From the NCBI GenBank assembly GCA_009778915.1, contig WRFH01000003.1, positions 62,001 through 126,000 on the forward strand: a DNA stretch of 64,000 bases. Direction: 5' to 3'. Each line of letters begins with the position of its first letter. Position 1 is the stretch's first letter. This DNA comes from Elusimicrobiota bacterium. GTDB lineage: Bacteria; Elusimicrobiota; Elusimicrobia; Elusimicrobiales; Elusimicrobiaceae. The notes beneath the pieces are model-generated. The model ran no database searches. It had not been told where the DNA came from and saw nothing but the letters and a program-made list of their open reading frames with translations. The translations under genes and the position numbers were made by a program. Positions 9,501 through 15,527 of this stretch are shown piece by piece.

Positions 9501-12107
9501 TTCAGGGGTTGTATAATAATTCCAATAATAGGTACCCGCGTCTATCTGCCAGTTTCTGGCAGAGGACGTAGTCATGCCGTAATCCCCGGCGGTAGTCGTA
9601 AGAGCGTTCGCGTCGTTTAAGTCAAGCGGCGGCAGCGTCGCGGTAACCGGGTTAAAAATAATACCGTGCGCATCAGAGGTAAGCCCTAAGGTATAAACGT
9701 TTCTGCTGGTAACAATAAAAGTGTTTGGATTGTCAAGCGTAAGCGTTAAGTCCGCGGAACCAGCCTGAGGGTAAATAATCTGCACCGGGCCGGAAAGCGT
9801 CCCGAAATCATAAATATATAATTTGCTAAGGTTTATTTGCTGCCCGCTGCCCGGGGCGAGATTTACTGACAGCGAATCGGCGATAAAATTTGTGTCGGTA
9901 GGAGCGGCGTTAGTGCCCGCGCCGACTACTTTTACATACAGCTGCGATAAATTGGTTGTGTCCGTATAAAAGCTGTTAAACGTGAACTGGTTTACCGTCG
10001 CTTTTATGGCCGGCATAGTCGTAATATCATTAAGGTTCACGTTCGACGGCAGATTGGAGTAAGCCAGAAAAAGAGCCGAACTGTCCGTAAAACTGTACGT
10101 CGTGCCGCCTGTGAAATTTGTTACCGGATTTCCGTTATTATCTATGAAAACGACGAGCATGTTATCAAAATTAATCGTGTTTTGCTGCCCGTTGCTGATA
10201 TCCGCCGACAGGTGCAAATCCGCAATAGTGCCGCTTCCGTTGTAAAAATTAACCGTGGAACCGCTGCCCATAAAATTCAGTCCCGGCGCGCCGACGCCAG
10301 AGGAAGGCGCAAGCGTGAATATAGACGAAGTCGTTACCGTATGGTTCAGCAGCGTGTTGGAAAACATATTGGCGTTATAATAAAAAGAGCTGTTGGAAGC
10401 AAAAACATTGACAATACTGTCACCGAAGGCCCCGACGGTAGTAATATCCCCGCTTGCGGCGTTTGGGGCGTTATATATATTGTTTACGCCGCCGAACATC
10501 TGGCCGAACATATCCGTCTCCCCGTAAAATTGATTAAATATGCCGGTGAAATTAGAACTGTTTGAAGAAGCCGCGAAACAAAGCGAACCCGGCGAACACG
10601 GAGCCGGCGTTATAATAATTGACTGCGCCGTTCCGCCTGAGCCGTATTTGTTTACCGTGCCGGCCCCCTGTATGCCGCCGTCGAGAGAAATAACACCGTC
10701 TGTAAAGAAATTGATAACGCCGTTTTGGGTTTGGAAAATATCATTAGGAGTAAGATTAGGGCTGCCGGGTATCGCAATGGTGTTGCCGGTAAACGTTATT
10801 CCCGTCCCGGCGGAATTAAAGTTGACTACGCCCCAGCCGTCGTTATAAACCGCGCCGCCGGACATCGCGGCGTTGTTTATAAACTGCGTGCCGTCGGCAA
10901 TATTAAGCTGGGGAATTGTGGAGTATGCGTTAGAATAGTTTTGCGCGTAGTTATAAATAGCGCCGCCGTTGCCGTCCGCCGCGCTGTTGCCTGAAAAGAC
11001 AACGTTAATTCCCAGGTTTGTCGCGCCCGCCTCTCCGCCGGCATTTATATAATTGTAAATCGCGCCGCCGCTGCCGTTTAAGGCGATATTATTATTAAAA
11101 GAAGAGACGCCCGTCAAATCAAAAATATTGGAGCCGCCGTAAGGTGCGTTGCCGCTCAGGCCGACATAATTTGCAACCGCGCCGCCGTTCTGCATAGCGA
11201 CGTTGCCGGTAAAAGAACCCGCAAGCGTAAAATTGTCAACGCCGTTGCCGCCTTCAACCTGATTTACAACAGCGCCGCCGTAAGAGGCATTGTTGCCATT
11301 AAAGACGCCGTACACGTCAAACGCGTTTATGCCGCCGCCGGACGGATTATTTACAAAATTATAAATTGCGCCGCCGTAGCCTGTCGGCGCGCTGTTGTTT
11401 GTAAACGGCATCAGTACGCCGGACGAGCCTATAACAAAACTATTATTCAAACTTGAGCCGCTGCCGTAATTGGAAACATTGTAAACAGCGCCGCCGCTGC
11501 CGCTTACCGCAGAATTTGCGGTAAAGTAGCATATCAAAGGATTAGAACAGGTTATAGAAAATTCAACGGGAAGCTGGGAATTGTTGGAAGCATTATACAA
11601 AGCGCCGCCGTTTGCGGCCGTGTTATAGGTAAAAATATTATCGGTAAAAGTATAAGTTCTTGTACTGCCGGCTACCTGCGCCTGCGCATGGCTGTAAACC
11701 GCGCCGCCGTTGTTAGGGGATGTATTACCGGTAAAAGTTGAATTCGTTATTATATAGGTATGGTTATTCTGTCCGTCGCCGTTAAATTCAACCGCGCCGT
11801 TTACAGCGCCGTTGATGGTTATATTTTGTATCGTCGCGTTAAGACCGTCATTCCAGTTAGGCAAAAATATGAGTGTGTTGTTATTAAGCGTAAGAGTGTA
11901 GCCCAAACCGTCAATGGTAAGGTCCGCCGAACGCGGTACGCCGAGAGTATCAGTTAAATTTATATCCTGCTGCAAATTTATCAGCGGGATATTTGTGTTT
12001 ATCCAATGCTCATAAAAAGCCTGAGAACTCCCCGCCCCCGCCGCGTTTAAAATGCCCGCGCAAAAAATACAAACGGCAACTGCATAAATCAGACAATATT
12101 TTTTCAT
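6519..12107 (-). CDS. giant autotransporter adhesin with Pmp-like GGAI/FxxN beta-helix repeats
   Basis: 1862-residue type V-secreted surface protein. It has a signal peptide (about residues 1-26). The beta-helix passenger carries at least fifteen GGA-[IVFL] turns, nine between about residues 135 and 425 and six between about 980 and 1170, many preceded by FxxN (FTGN, FSGN). GGAI plus FxxN is the hallmark of Chlamydia polymorphic membrane proteins. The middle and late passenger is richer in Asn, Ser and Thr beta-strand repeats. The last roughly 270 residues form an autotransporter barrel with alternating aromatic strands, ending AGAAWKF with a terminal aromatic. A GGGGGA ribosome site precedes ATG 12107. 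An AT-rich promoter region with TATAAT lies upstream. Adhesion is inferred from the architecture. Confidence 0.92.
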   Translation of the reverse strand: MKKYCLIYAVAVCIFCAGILNAAGAGSSQAFYEHWINTNIPLINLQQDINLTDTLGVPRSADLTIDGLGYTLTLNNNTLIFLPNWNDGLNATIQNITINGAVNGAVEFNGDGQNNHTYIITNSTFTGNTSPNNGGAVYSHAQAQVAGSTRTYTFTDNIFTYNTAANGGALYNASNNSQLPVEFSITCSNPLICYFTANSAVSGSGGAVYNVSNYGSGSSLNNSFVIGSSGVLMPFTNNSAPTGYGGAIYNFVNNPSGGGINAFDVYGVFNGNNASYGGAVVNQVEGGNGVDNFTLAGSFTGNVAMQNGGAVANYVGLSGNAPYGGSNIFDLTGVSSFNNNIALNGSGGAIYNYINAGGEAGATNLGINVVFSGNSAADGNGGAIYNYAQNYSNAYSTIPQLNIADGTQFINNAAMSGGAVYNDGWGVVNFNSAGTGITFTGNTIAIPGSPNLTPNDIFQTQNGVINFFTDGVISLDGGIQGAGTVNKYGSGGTAQSIIITPAPCSPGSLCFAASSNSSNFTGIFNQFYGETDMFGQMFGGVNNIYNAPNAASGDITTVGAFGDSIVNVFASNSSFYYNANMFSNTLLNHTVTTSSIFTLAPSSGVGAPGLNFMGSGSTVNFYNGSGTIADLHLSADISNGQQNTINFDNMLVVFIDNNGNPVTNFTGGTTYSFTDSSALFLAYSNLPSNVNLNDITTMPAIKATVNQFTFNSFYTDTTNLSQLYVKVVGAGTNAAPTDTNFIADSLSVNLAPGSGQQINLSKLYIYDFGTLSGPVQIIYPQAGSADLTLTLDNPNTFIVTSRNVYTLGLTSDAHGIIFNPVTATLPPLDLNDANALTTTAGDYGMTTSSARNWQIDAGTYYWNYYTTPEDDPNTANGFQTMAAGTFNVYGSIPDDLSSVLSGDFSANPNPGPGAVLDRRSLFDIDTTALAGGTVDFSMHDMSVRDAWTANSGAVLEMNDTGSTADFRYTHIFNSYAENNGGAFNIEAGNLNTVLTSFTGNSSGQLCDPATGNCTDTAAGGNGGAINVDGGTAGIASSNPTTPLSSTDYELVGFSSNRAANGNGGAINQNGGTVTIQDIQQFYSNSADVTNGTGVNIGNGGAISHIGGTMDISAPVSGSVFAYNTAYNNGGAIYNNADGLTLYGNMIFVENNASFTAGAVNAANGGLGGAIYNGPGVTLTFNSNSGDSTFVSNSDSTGANDIYNDGGTIAFGGNFAVLFADGISGTGAIEKTGEGSVYLLGSNKNNIFNGTYTQDAGTLYVGTNLFNGTNTITGGTLFWVNTGVDTAQKDGALSSLNVTNSLLWISQGSTLALNNNADSVDGSNTIFLDSDSAISVEAPGAQLYLGTQDTWLGSVSMSAGNTTMDGLQNLYNSNYSQSGGELTLINNSVLTLGGNSVITGGDITLGDSASSARINTNGVALNLMNNGGNLYMNSNSTINAMDGVINSNNFAGGLTVGGSSANFAIDIDAKNKISDSFNFALNIDPGTINISNINLLNAPAVRQIPLQVFSAGGTISGITFASNVTQVQTPLGTYGFAPMAQQGWYMLSLQSLAPSTGDGQAAVRSMLNSQLLANDTLFDHVFFDSNVMLMDDDKCGYRFIPSQFLKENRSKNLWAKTYYENGSVPLGNGLDIKNDMYGYLMGIDFPTSDIGSDAYFMPTLYAGYNGAQQSFDNVDTMQDALQLGFMASLMKDDFTTSGMIYGGGYNNRISLAGYNDSLNNWFAGVAVKSAYNMYLDNFVIQPGVLASYNIYGQQNWDSSYGNIAMQTDYMNGFNVAPGMNLIYGLRTWNFLLSGSYMFNMGGRVSGKAGDIELPALETEQNYLEYGAGVSKIFSRRFSVWAKAVFKTNRGNDYGLRAGAAWKF

Positions 12108-12296
12108 ATCCCCCCTTATATAACCCTTTTTATATAATTATTATAACCTATATTTATGTATTTATATAATACTATAATTAATTATATTTAGATAAGACTA
12201 TTTATAGTCCACGGGCAGAATATACTGGCGAGGGAGTTGCCCCGGGGAAAAATATTTTCGCGCAAAACTACGGAATAGGAAAAGCCGGGTGCAACG
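12108..12296. promoter_or_regulatory. AT-rich upstream region of the autotransporter gene
   Basis: Non-coding stretch between the autotransporter start and the palindrome beside tRNA-Ser. The part nearest the gene is almost pure A/T and on the minus strand contains TATAAT about 45 bases before the start codon, a plausible -10 element. A short inverted repeat, GACTAT-TT-ATAGTC, lies at 12196-12209. No coding sequence is credible here. Confidence 0.5.
12196..12209. repeat. short inverted repeat upstream of the autotransporter gene
   Basis: GACTAT and ATAGTC flank a two-base centre about 90 bases before the start codon at 12107. Related AAGAC(C)TAT half-sites occur upstream of three other secreted-protein genes in this window (near 50284-50330, 51073 and 54713-54796), so it may be an operator. 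The role is inferred. Confidence 0.4.
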
Positions 12297-12360
12297 CCGC
12301 CATATGAACCGCGGGACTAAACGAAAATACTTCCGTTTAGTCCCGCGGTTCATATGGCGG
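12297..12360. repeat. 64-bp near-perfect palindrome overlapping the 3' end of tRNA-Ser
   Basis: The 27-base arms at 12297-12323 and 12334-12360 are exact reverse complements. The central ten bases pair too, apart from two A-C mismatches, so there is essentially no loop. The right arm contains the last two acceptor bases, the discriminator and the CCA of tRNA-Ser. No T-run follows on either strand, which argues against a simple terminator. It could be a duplicated tRNA end left by an integration event, a protein-binding site or a 3'-trailer hairpin. Confidence 0.85.
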
Positions 12361-12443
12361 AGAGGGAGGGATTCGAACCCTCGATACCTTTTGGGTATAC
12401 AGTCTTTCCAGGACTGCGCCTTAAACCGCTCGGCCACCTCTCC
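12355..12443 (-). tRNA. tRNA-Ser (anticodon GGA)
   Basis: Read on the minus strand. The acceptor stem GGAGAGG pairs with CCTCTCC. The D arm contains GCCGAGCGGTTTAAGGC. The anticodon stem CAGTC/GACTG encloses the loop CTGGAAA, giving anticodon GGA. A long variable arm (TATACCC...GGTAT) is typical of serine tRNAs, and the T arm contains GGTTCGAATCC. The discriminator G and CCA are encoded (12358-12355). The 5' end abuts a T-run of a hairpin (12444-12472), and the 3' end lies inside the 64-bp palindrome. Confidence 0.95.
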
Positions 12444-12472
12444 AAAAAAGCGCCCCCGCTTTACGGAGGGCT
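12444..12472 (-). terminator. terminator-like hairpin between methyltransferase gene and tRNA-Ser
   Basis: On the minus strand an imperfect GC-rich stem (AGCCCTCCG / GCGGGGGCGCT) is followed directly by six T residues, and the next base is the tRNA 5' end. It would end the methyltransferase transcript. A TATAAT box at 12482-12487 overlaps the methyltransferase stop codon, so a tRNA transcript starting there would have to read through this hairpin. Confidence 0.55.
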
Positions 12473-12482
12473 TATATTCTAA

Positions 12483-13076
12483 TTATAACAAATCTTTAAA
12501 ACCGCTGGAAAAGAAGCCCGGGTCCCGCTCGCGCACGGAAATATTTTTAAAACCGGCGGTTTTGTAAAGCTCGTAAATTTTTTCGCCTGGCGGCAGCAAA
12601 TCTTTTTTAGTGGCGTCCCGTTTGCCGTGGGCGCGGTTAAGTTCTTCGCGCGTTAAAGAATGCGCGACGATAAAAACGCCTCCCGGTTTCAGCGCGGCGT
12701 GGGCGTTATAAAAAACGCTTTCAAAGTCCGTAAAATGCGGGAAAACGTTATACGCGACGGCCTTATCAAAATAATTCCGCGGCAAAACCGCCGTCTCAAA
12801 ATCAGCGGCCAGCGTCTGCGCGTCCGGGAATTTTTTATTAAGCTCTTCCAGCATTTTGGAAGATATGTCGATATGCAGAATTTCCTGCGGGTTATAGGAC
12901 AGCAAAAAAGGCCGCAGCACGCCGGTGCCGCAGCCGATGTCCAGCACAAAATCGTCGGGCCGTATATTTATTTTACGCACAATCTGCTCCAGCAAACCAA
13001 AAGCGCCCGGAGACTCTTTGGAATCCCAGGCGCCGGCGCTGTCGTCAAAAAAAGAAATTAACTGTTTTTTGTCCAT
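12483..13076 (-). CDS. class I SAM-dependent methyltransferase
   Basis: 197-residue Rossmann-fold methyltransferase. Motif I is VLDIGCGTGVLRPFL near residue 40, followed by an acidic beta-2 end (HIDISSKML), a DFETAVLP segment and the motif IV-like FDKAVAYNVFPHF, then LKPGGVFIVAHSL. The substrate is unknown; the fold resembles UbiE/small-molecule methyltransferases. The start codon overlaps the 3' end of the upstream membrane-protein gene by 19 bases, so translation is probably coupled. The stop codon overlaps a TATAAT box that may serve tRNA-Ser. Confidence 0.85.
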   Translation of the reverse strand: MDKKQLISFFDDSAGAWDSKESPGAFGLLEQIVRKINIRPDDFVLDIGCGTGVLRPFLLSYNPQEILHIDISSKMLEELNKKFPDAQTLAADFETAVLPRNYFDKAVAYNVFPHFTDFESVFYNAHAALKPGGVFIVAHSLTREELNRAHGKRDATKKDLLPPGEKIYELYKTAGFKNISVRERDPGFFSSGFKDLL

Positions 13077-13552
13077 CTGTAAGCTAAGACCGGCAGAATA
13101 ACAATCTGCGTCAAAAACGCGTAAACACCGGCGGATAAAAATCCTGCGCCGCCGCTTAAAACCGCGAACAAAATTTTACCGCAGATTAACGCCGCTGTTA
13201 CGCTGACAAAATAATTAAGTTTAAATTTTTCGGCGAAAATCCCGGCGGCAAAACCGTAAACGGCAAGTTCACAGACCATAATACCGAGCATGGTTCCCTC
13301 AGGCATGCCGCTGAGGCCGAAACTTATTAAAGGCGCGGCAACGCCGAGCAGCAACCCGCTTCTCCACCCGTAAACCAGACCGGCAAGCAGCACCGGCCAG
13401 TGCATGGGCAGAATTTTATTGACGGGCAGATTAAGCATGTGGCAGACTGACGGCAAGGCCAGCGCCGCAATCAGCAGCAGCGCCTGGAAAAACACCGCGC
13501 GTTTTTCCGTCCAGTTCAAAGTATTATTTTTCAATGTTAAAATATTTTGCAT
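13058..13552 (-). CDS. ECF transporter S-component-like membrane protein
   Basis: 164-residue, highly hydrophobic protein with about five or six membrane segments. The stretch LPMHWPVLLAGLVYGWRSGL followed by PLISFGLSGMP matches the pattern of energy-coupling-factor substrate-binding (S) subunits, which capture vitamins or cofactor precursors for a shared ATPase module. No EcfA/EcfT genes lie nearby, so it would be a group II S component using a module encoded elsewhere. GGAGGGG precedes the start. Coupling to the downstream methyltransferase suggests a cofactor substrate, but this is a guess. Confidence 0.65.
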   Translation of the reverse strand: MQNILTLKNNTLNWTEKRAVFFQALLLIAALALPSVCHMLNLPVNKILPMHWPVLLAGLVYGWRSGLLLGVAAPLISFGLSGMPEGTMLGIMVCELAVYGFAAGIFAEKFKLNYFVSVTAALICGKILFAVLSGGAGFLSAGVYAFLTQIVILPVLAYRWTKNS

Positions 13553-13605
13553 ATCCCCTCCATTTATTTACATGATAACAAATTTTAAAATGCTAAAATT
13601 GAAAT

Positions 13606-14316
13606 ATGACGGGAATTAAAGAAAAAATAGAGAAAGATTTGGTCGCGGCGGGTTCCAAAAAAGACGCCGTTTTTTTGCAACGGTTTTTTAAAACCGGCAA
13701 AGGACAGTACGGAGAGGGAGACATTTTTATCGGCGTCCGCGCGCCGCAAAACCGCGCCATAGCAAAAAAATATTTCAAAGAAATTTCTCTTGAAGACGCG
13801 GAAAAACTTTTGCACAGCCCAATCCATGAACACCGCGTCTGCGCGCTTTCAATGCTGCGCCTGAAATTTGAAAATTCAGATGTCAAAGAGCAGGAAAAAA
13901 TAGTAAAACTTTATCTCAAAAACACAAAACATATCAATAACTGGGATTTGGTTGACATGTCCGCCTGCTATATTCTCGGTCCGTGGTTTTACGGCAAGAA
14001 TCTGGACACAATTTACAAACTTGCCGGCTCAAAATTTTTGTGGGAAGAGCGCATCGCCGTGCTGACGTCTTTCCATTTCTTACGCCAAAAAGATTTTAAA
14101 CTGACGCTTGAATTATGCAAAAAATTTCTGACGCATAAACACGATTTAATGCACAAAGCGACCGGCTGGATGCTGCGCGAAGCAGGTAAGCGGGACGTTA
14201 AACCGCTGCTGTCATTCTTAGACGCTCACGCAGCAAAAATGCCGCGCACCATGCTGCGTTACTCCGTCGAAAAACTGCCGTCCGCGGTCAGAAAAAAATA
14301 CATGAGCGCAAAATGA
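13606..14316 (+). CDS. AlkD-like DNA alkylation repair protein
   Basis: 236-residue all-helical HEAT-repeat protein of the DNA alkylation repair family, which removes bulky or cationic alkylated bases without flipping them. Family signatures are the GQYGEGDIFIGVRAPQNR segment near residue 35 and INNWDLVDMSA near 107, which holds the conserved Trp-Asp of the active cleft. The length fits the family. The stop overlaps the start of the DMT transporter gene (ATGA), forming a two-gene unit. Confidence 0.9.
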   Translation: MTGIKEKIEKDLVAAGSKKDAVFLQRFFKTGKGQYGEGDIFIGVRAPQNRAIAKKYFKEISLEDAEKLLHSPIHEHRVCALSMLRLKFENSDVKEQEKIVKLYLKNTKHINNWDLVDMSACYILGPWFYGKNLDTIYKLAGSKFLWEERIAVLTSFHFLRQKDFKLTLELCKKFLTHKHDLMHKATGWMLREAGKRDVKPLLSFLDAHAAKMPRTMLRYSVEKLPSAVRKKYMSAK

Positions 14317-15230
14317 TTTACTTCAAACAATGTCTTGCCGTTTTCTTCTGGGGATTAACATTTTTATTTACCAAAACCGCATTACAGGAAGCAGGAATCC
14401 CGACGCTGGTCCTCGCGCGCAGCTTTTTAGGGCTGCTGACTGTGGCCCTGTTTTTAAGAGAATATAAATGGCTCAAAAATATTTCAAAAACCGACTGGCT
14501 TAAACTTACTTTTTTAAGTATTACCGGAATTTTAATACAGCAAAACGCGCAGGGCTACGCCATTTTGCACACAAGCACAAACCACGCCGGCTGGCTGACG
14601 ACGCTGAGCCCGGTCTTCGTCGCTTTTGTAATGGTCGCGTTTTTGGGCGAAAAACTGTCAAGAGACAGAATGATGGGTTTTGCCGTCTGCATTTTGGGCG
14701 TGCTGCTTGTGTTTACGTCGGAGCAGATGCTTACGAACGGCGCTACAATGCAAACGCTGAAAGGCGATTTGATTTTTATAGGCACGTCGGTAAACTGGAC
14801 TATTTACGTCATACCTATGAGCATATGGTTTAAAAATACACCGAACCTGCGCGTGACTTTCTGCATCTTTTTAATCGCGACGGTTCTTATGCTTCCCGTC
14901 GAAATTTTAACCGGCGCTTACCGCAGTCTGCCCGCTTTAAGCCCGCGCGCGGCGTGGAGCCTTGCGTATCTCGGCATATTCTGCAGCGGCCTTGCTTTTA
15001 TTTTTTATAACGAAGGGCTTGAAAAAATAGGCACGCTTAAAACCAGCGCGTTTTTATACGCGCAGCCTTTTGTGACCGTTTTCGCGGGATATTTTATTTT
15101 AGGCGAAAAAATAGGCAGGGCAACCGTCATCGGCGGAACGATGATATTGTGCGGGCTGTACATGATAAACGTCCGCCGCCGCCATATCAGAAAATTTTAT
15201 ATCACGCTTATACGTTATTTCAGAGTTTAA
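14313..15230 (+). CDS. EamA/DMT-family permease
   Basis: 305-residue inner-membrane protein with ten predicted helices arranged as two EamA repeats; the second repeat ends with FLYAQPFVTVFAGYFILGEKIG, a typical family signature. Members export amino acids, nucleotides or metabolites, and the substrate here is unknown. It overlaps the AlkD-like gene by four bases and converges with the small gene at 15220-15483, overlapping it by 11 bases. It ends with a short basic tail. Confidence 0.88.
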   Translation: MIYFKQCLAVFFWGLTFLFTKTALQEAGIPTLVLARSFLGLLTVALFLREYKWLKNISKTDWLKLTFLSITGILIQQNAQGYAILHTSTNHAGWLTTLSPVFVAFVMVAFLGEKLSRDRMMGFAVCILGVLLVFTSEQMLTNGATMQTLKGDLIFIGTSVNWTIYVIPMSIWFKNTPNLRVTFCIFLIATVLMLPVEILTGAYRSLPALSPRAAWSLAYLGIFCSGLAFIFYNEGLEKIGTLKTSAFLYAQPFVTVFAGYFILGEKIGRATVIGGTMILCGLYMINVRRRHIRKFYITLIRYFRV

Positions 15231-15483
15231 AAATTTTTACGTCGCTCTTCACAAGCCCGAACATCTTCAGGATTAACAGCGGGATAAAAATTAAAATCGC
15301 CAGCAGCGCCATAAGAAGTGAAAACAAAAACGTAAAAACCAAAATGCTTACCGCGCGGAGCGCGGTAACAAAAGCGCGCGGCGGTTTTGGCGTTTTGTCC
15401 GGCGCGCCGCCGACCGGCACGCCGTTCTCGTCCAAAACCTCCGCCTCGATAACTTCGGTTTTCACAATATCTTTATTACCCAT
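15220..15483 (-). CDS. small membrane protein of unknown function
   Basis: 87 residues: a soluble acidic N-terminus (about 1-38, with EVIEAEVLDENGVPVGG), then a long hydrophobic stretch (about 40-78) that could be one or two membrane helices, then a short basic tail. No Shine-Dalgarno sequence is visible before ATG 15483. It overlaps the DMT gene end by 11 bases and is divergent from valS. It is kept as a gene because the space between the neighbours is otherwise empty and the composition is protein-like. No family was recognised. Confidence 0.55.
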   Translation of the reverse strand: MGNKDIVKTEVIEAEVLDENGVPVGGAPDKTPKPPRAFVTALRAVSILVFTFLFSLLMALLAILIFIPLLILKMFGLVKSDVKIFKL

Positions 15484-15527
15484 ATTATTATTTTATAAAA
15501 TATATAAATGCCTTAACCGGAGAGACT

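Noticed and set aside
7513-11957. Many plus-strand open frames across 7.5-12 kb
   Set aside because: All are antisense shadows of the repetitive autotransporter gene; their Ala/Val/Pro-rich products mirror the GGAI and Asn-rich codons.
12198-12567. Open frames on both strands across the tRNA-Ser region, sharing the peptide KRKYFRLVPRF
   Set aside because: The plus frame reads antisense through the tRNA (GRDSNPRYL-type artefact known from many genomes). The shared peptide on both strands is a direct result of the 64-bp palindrome.
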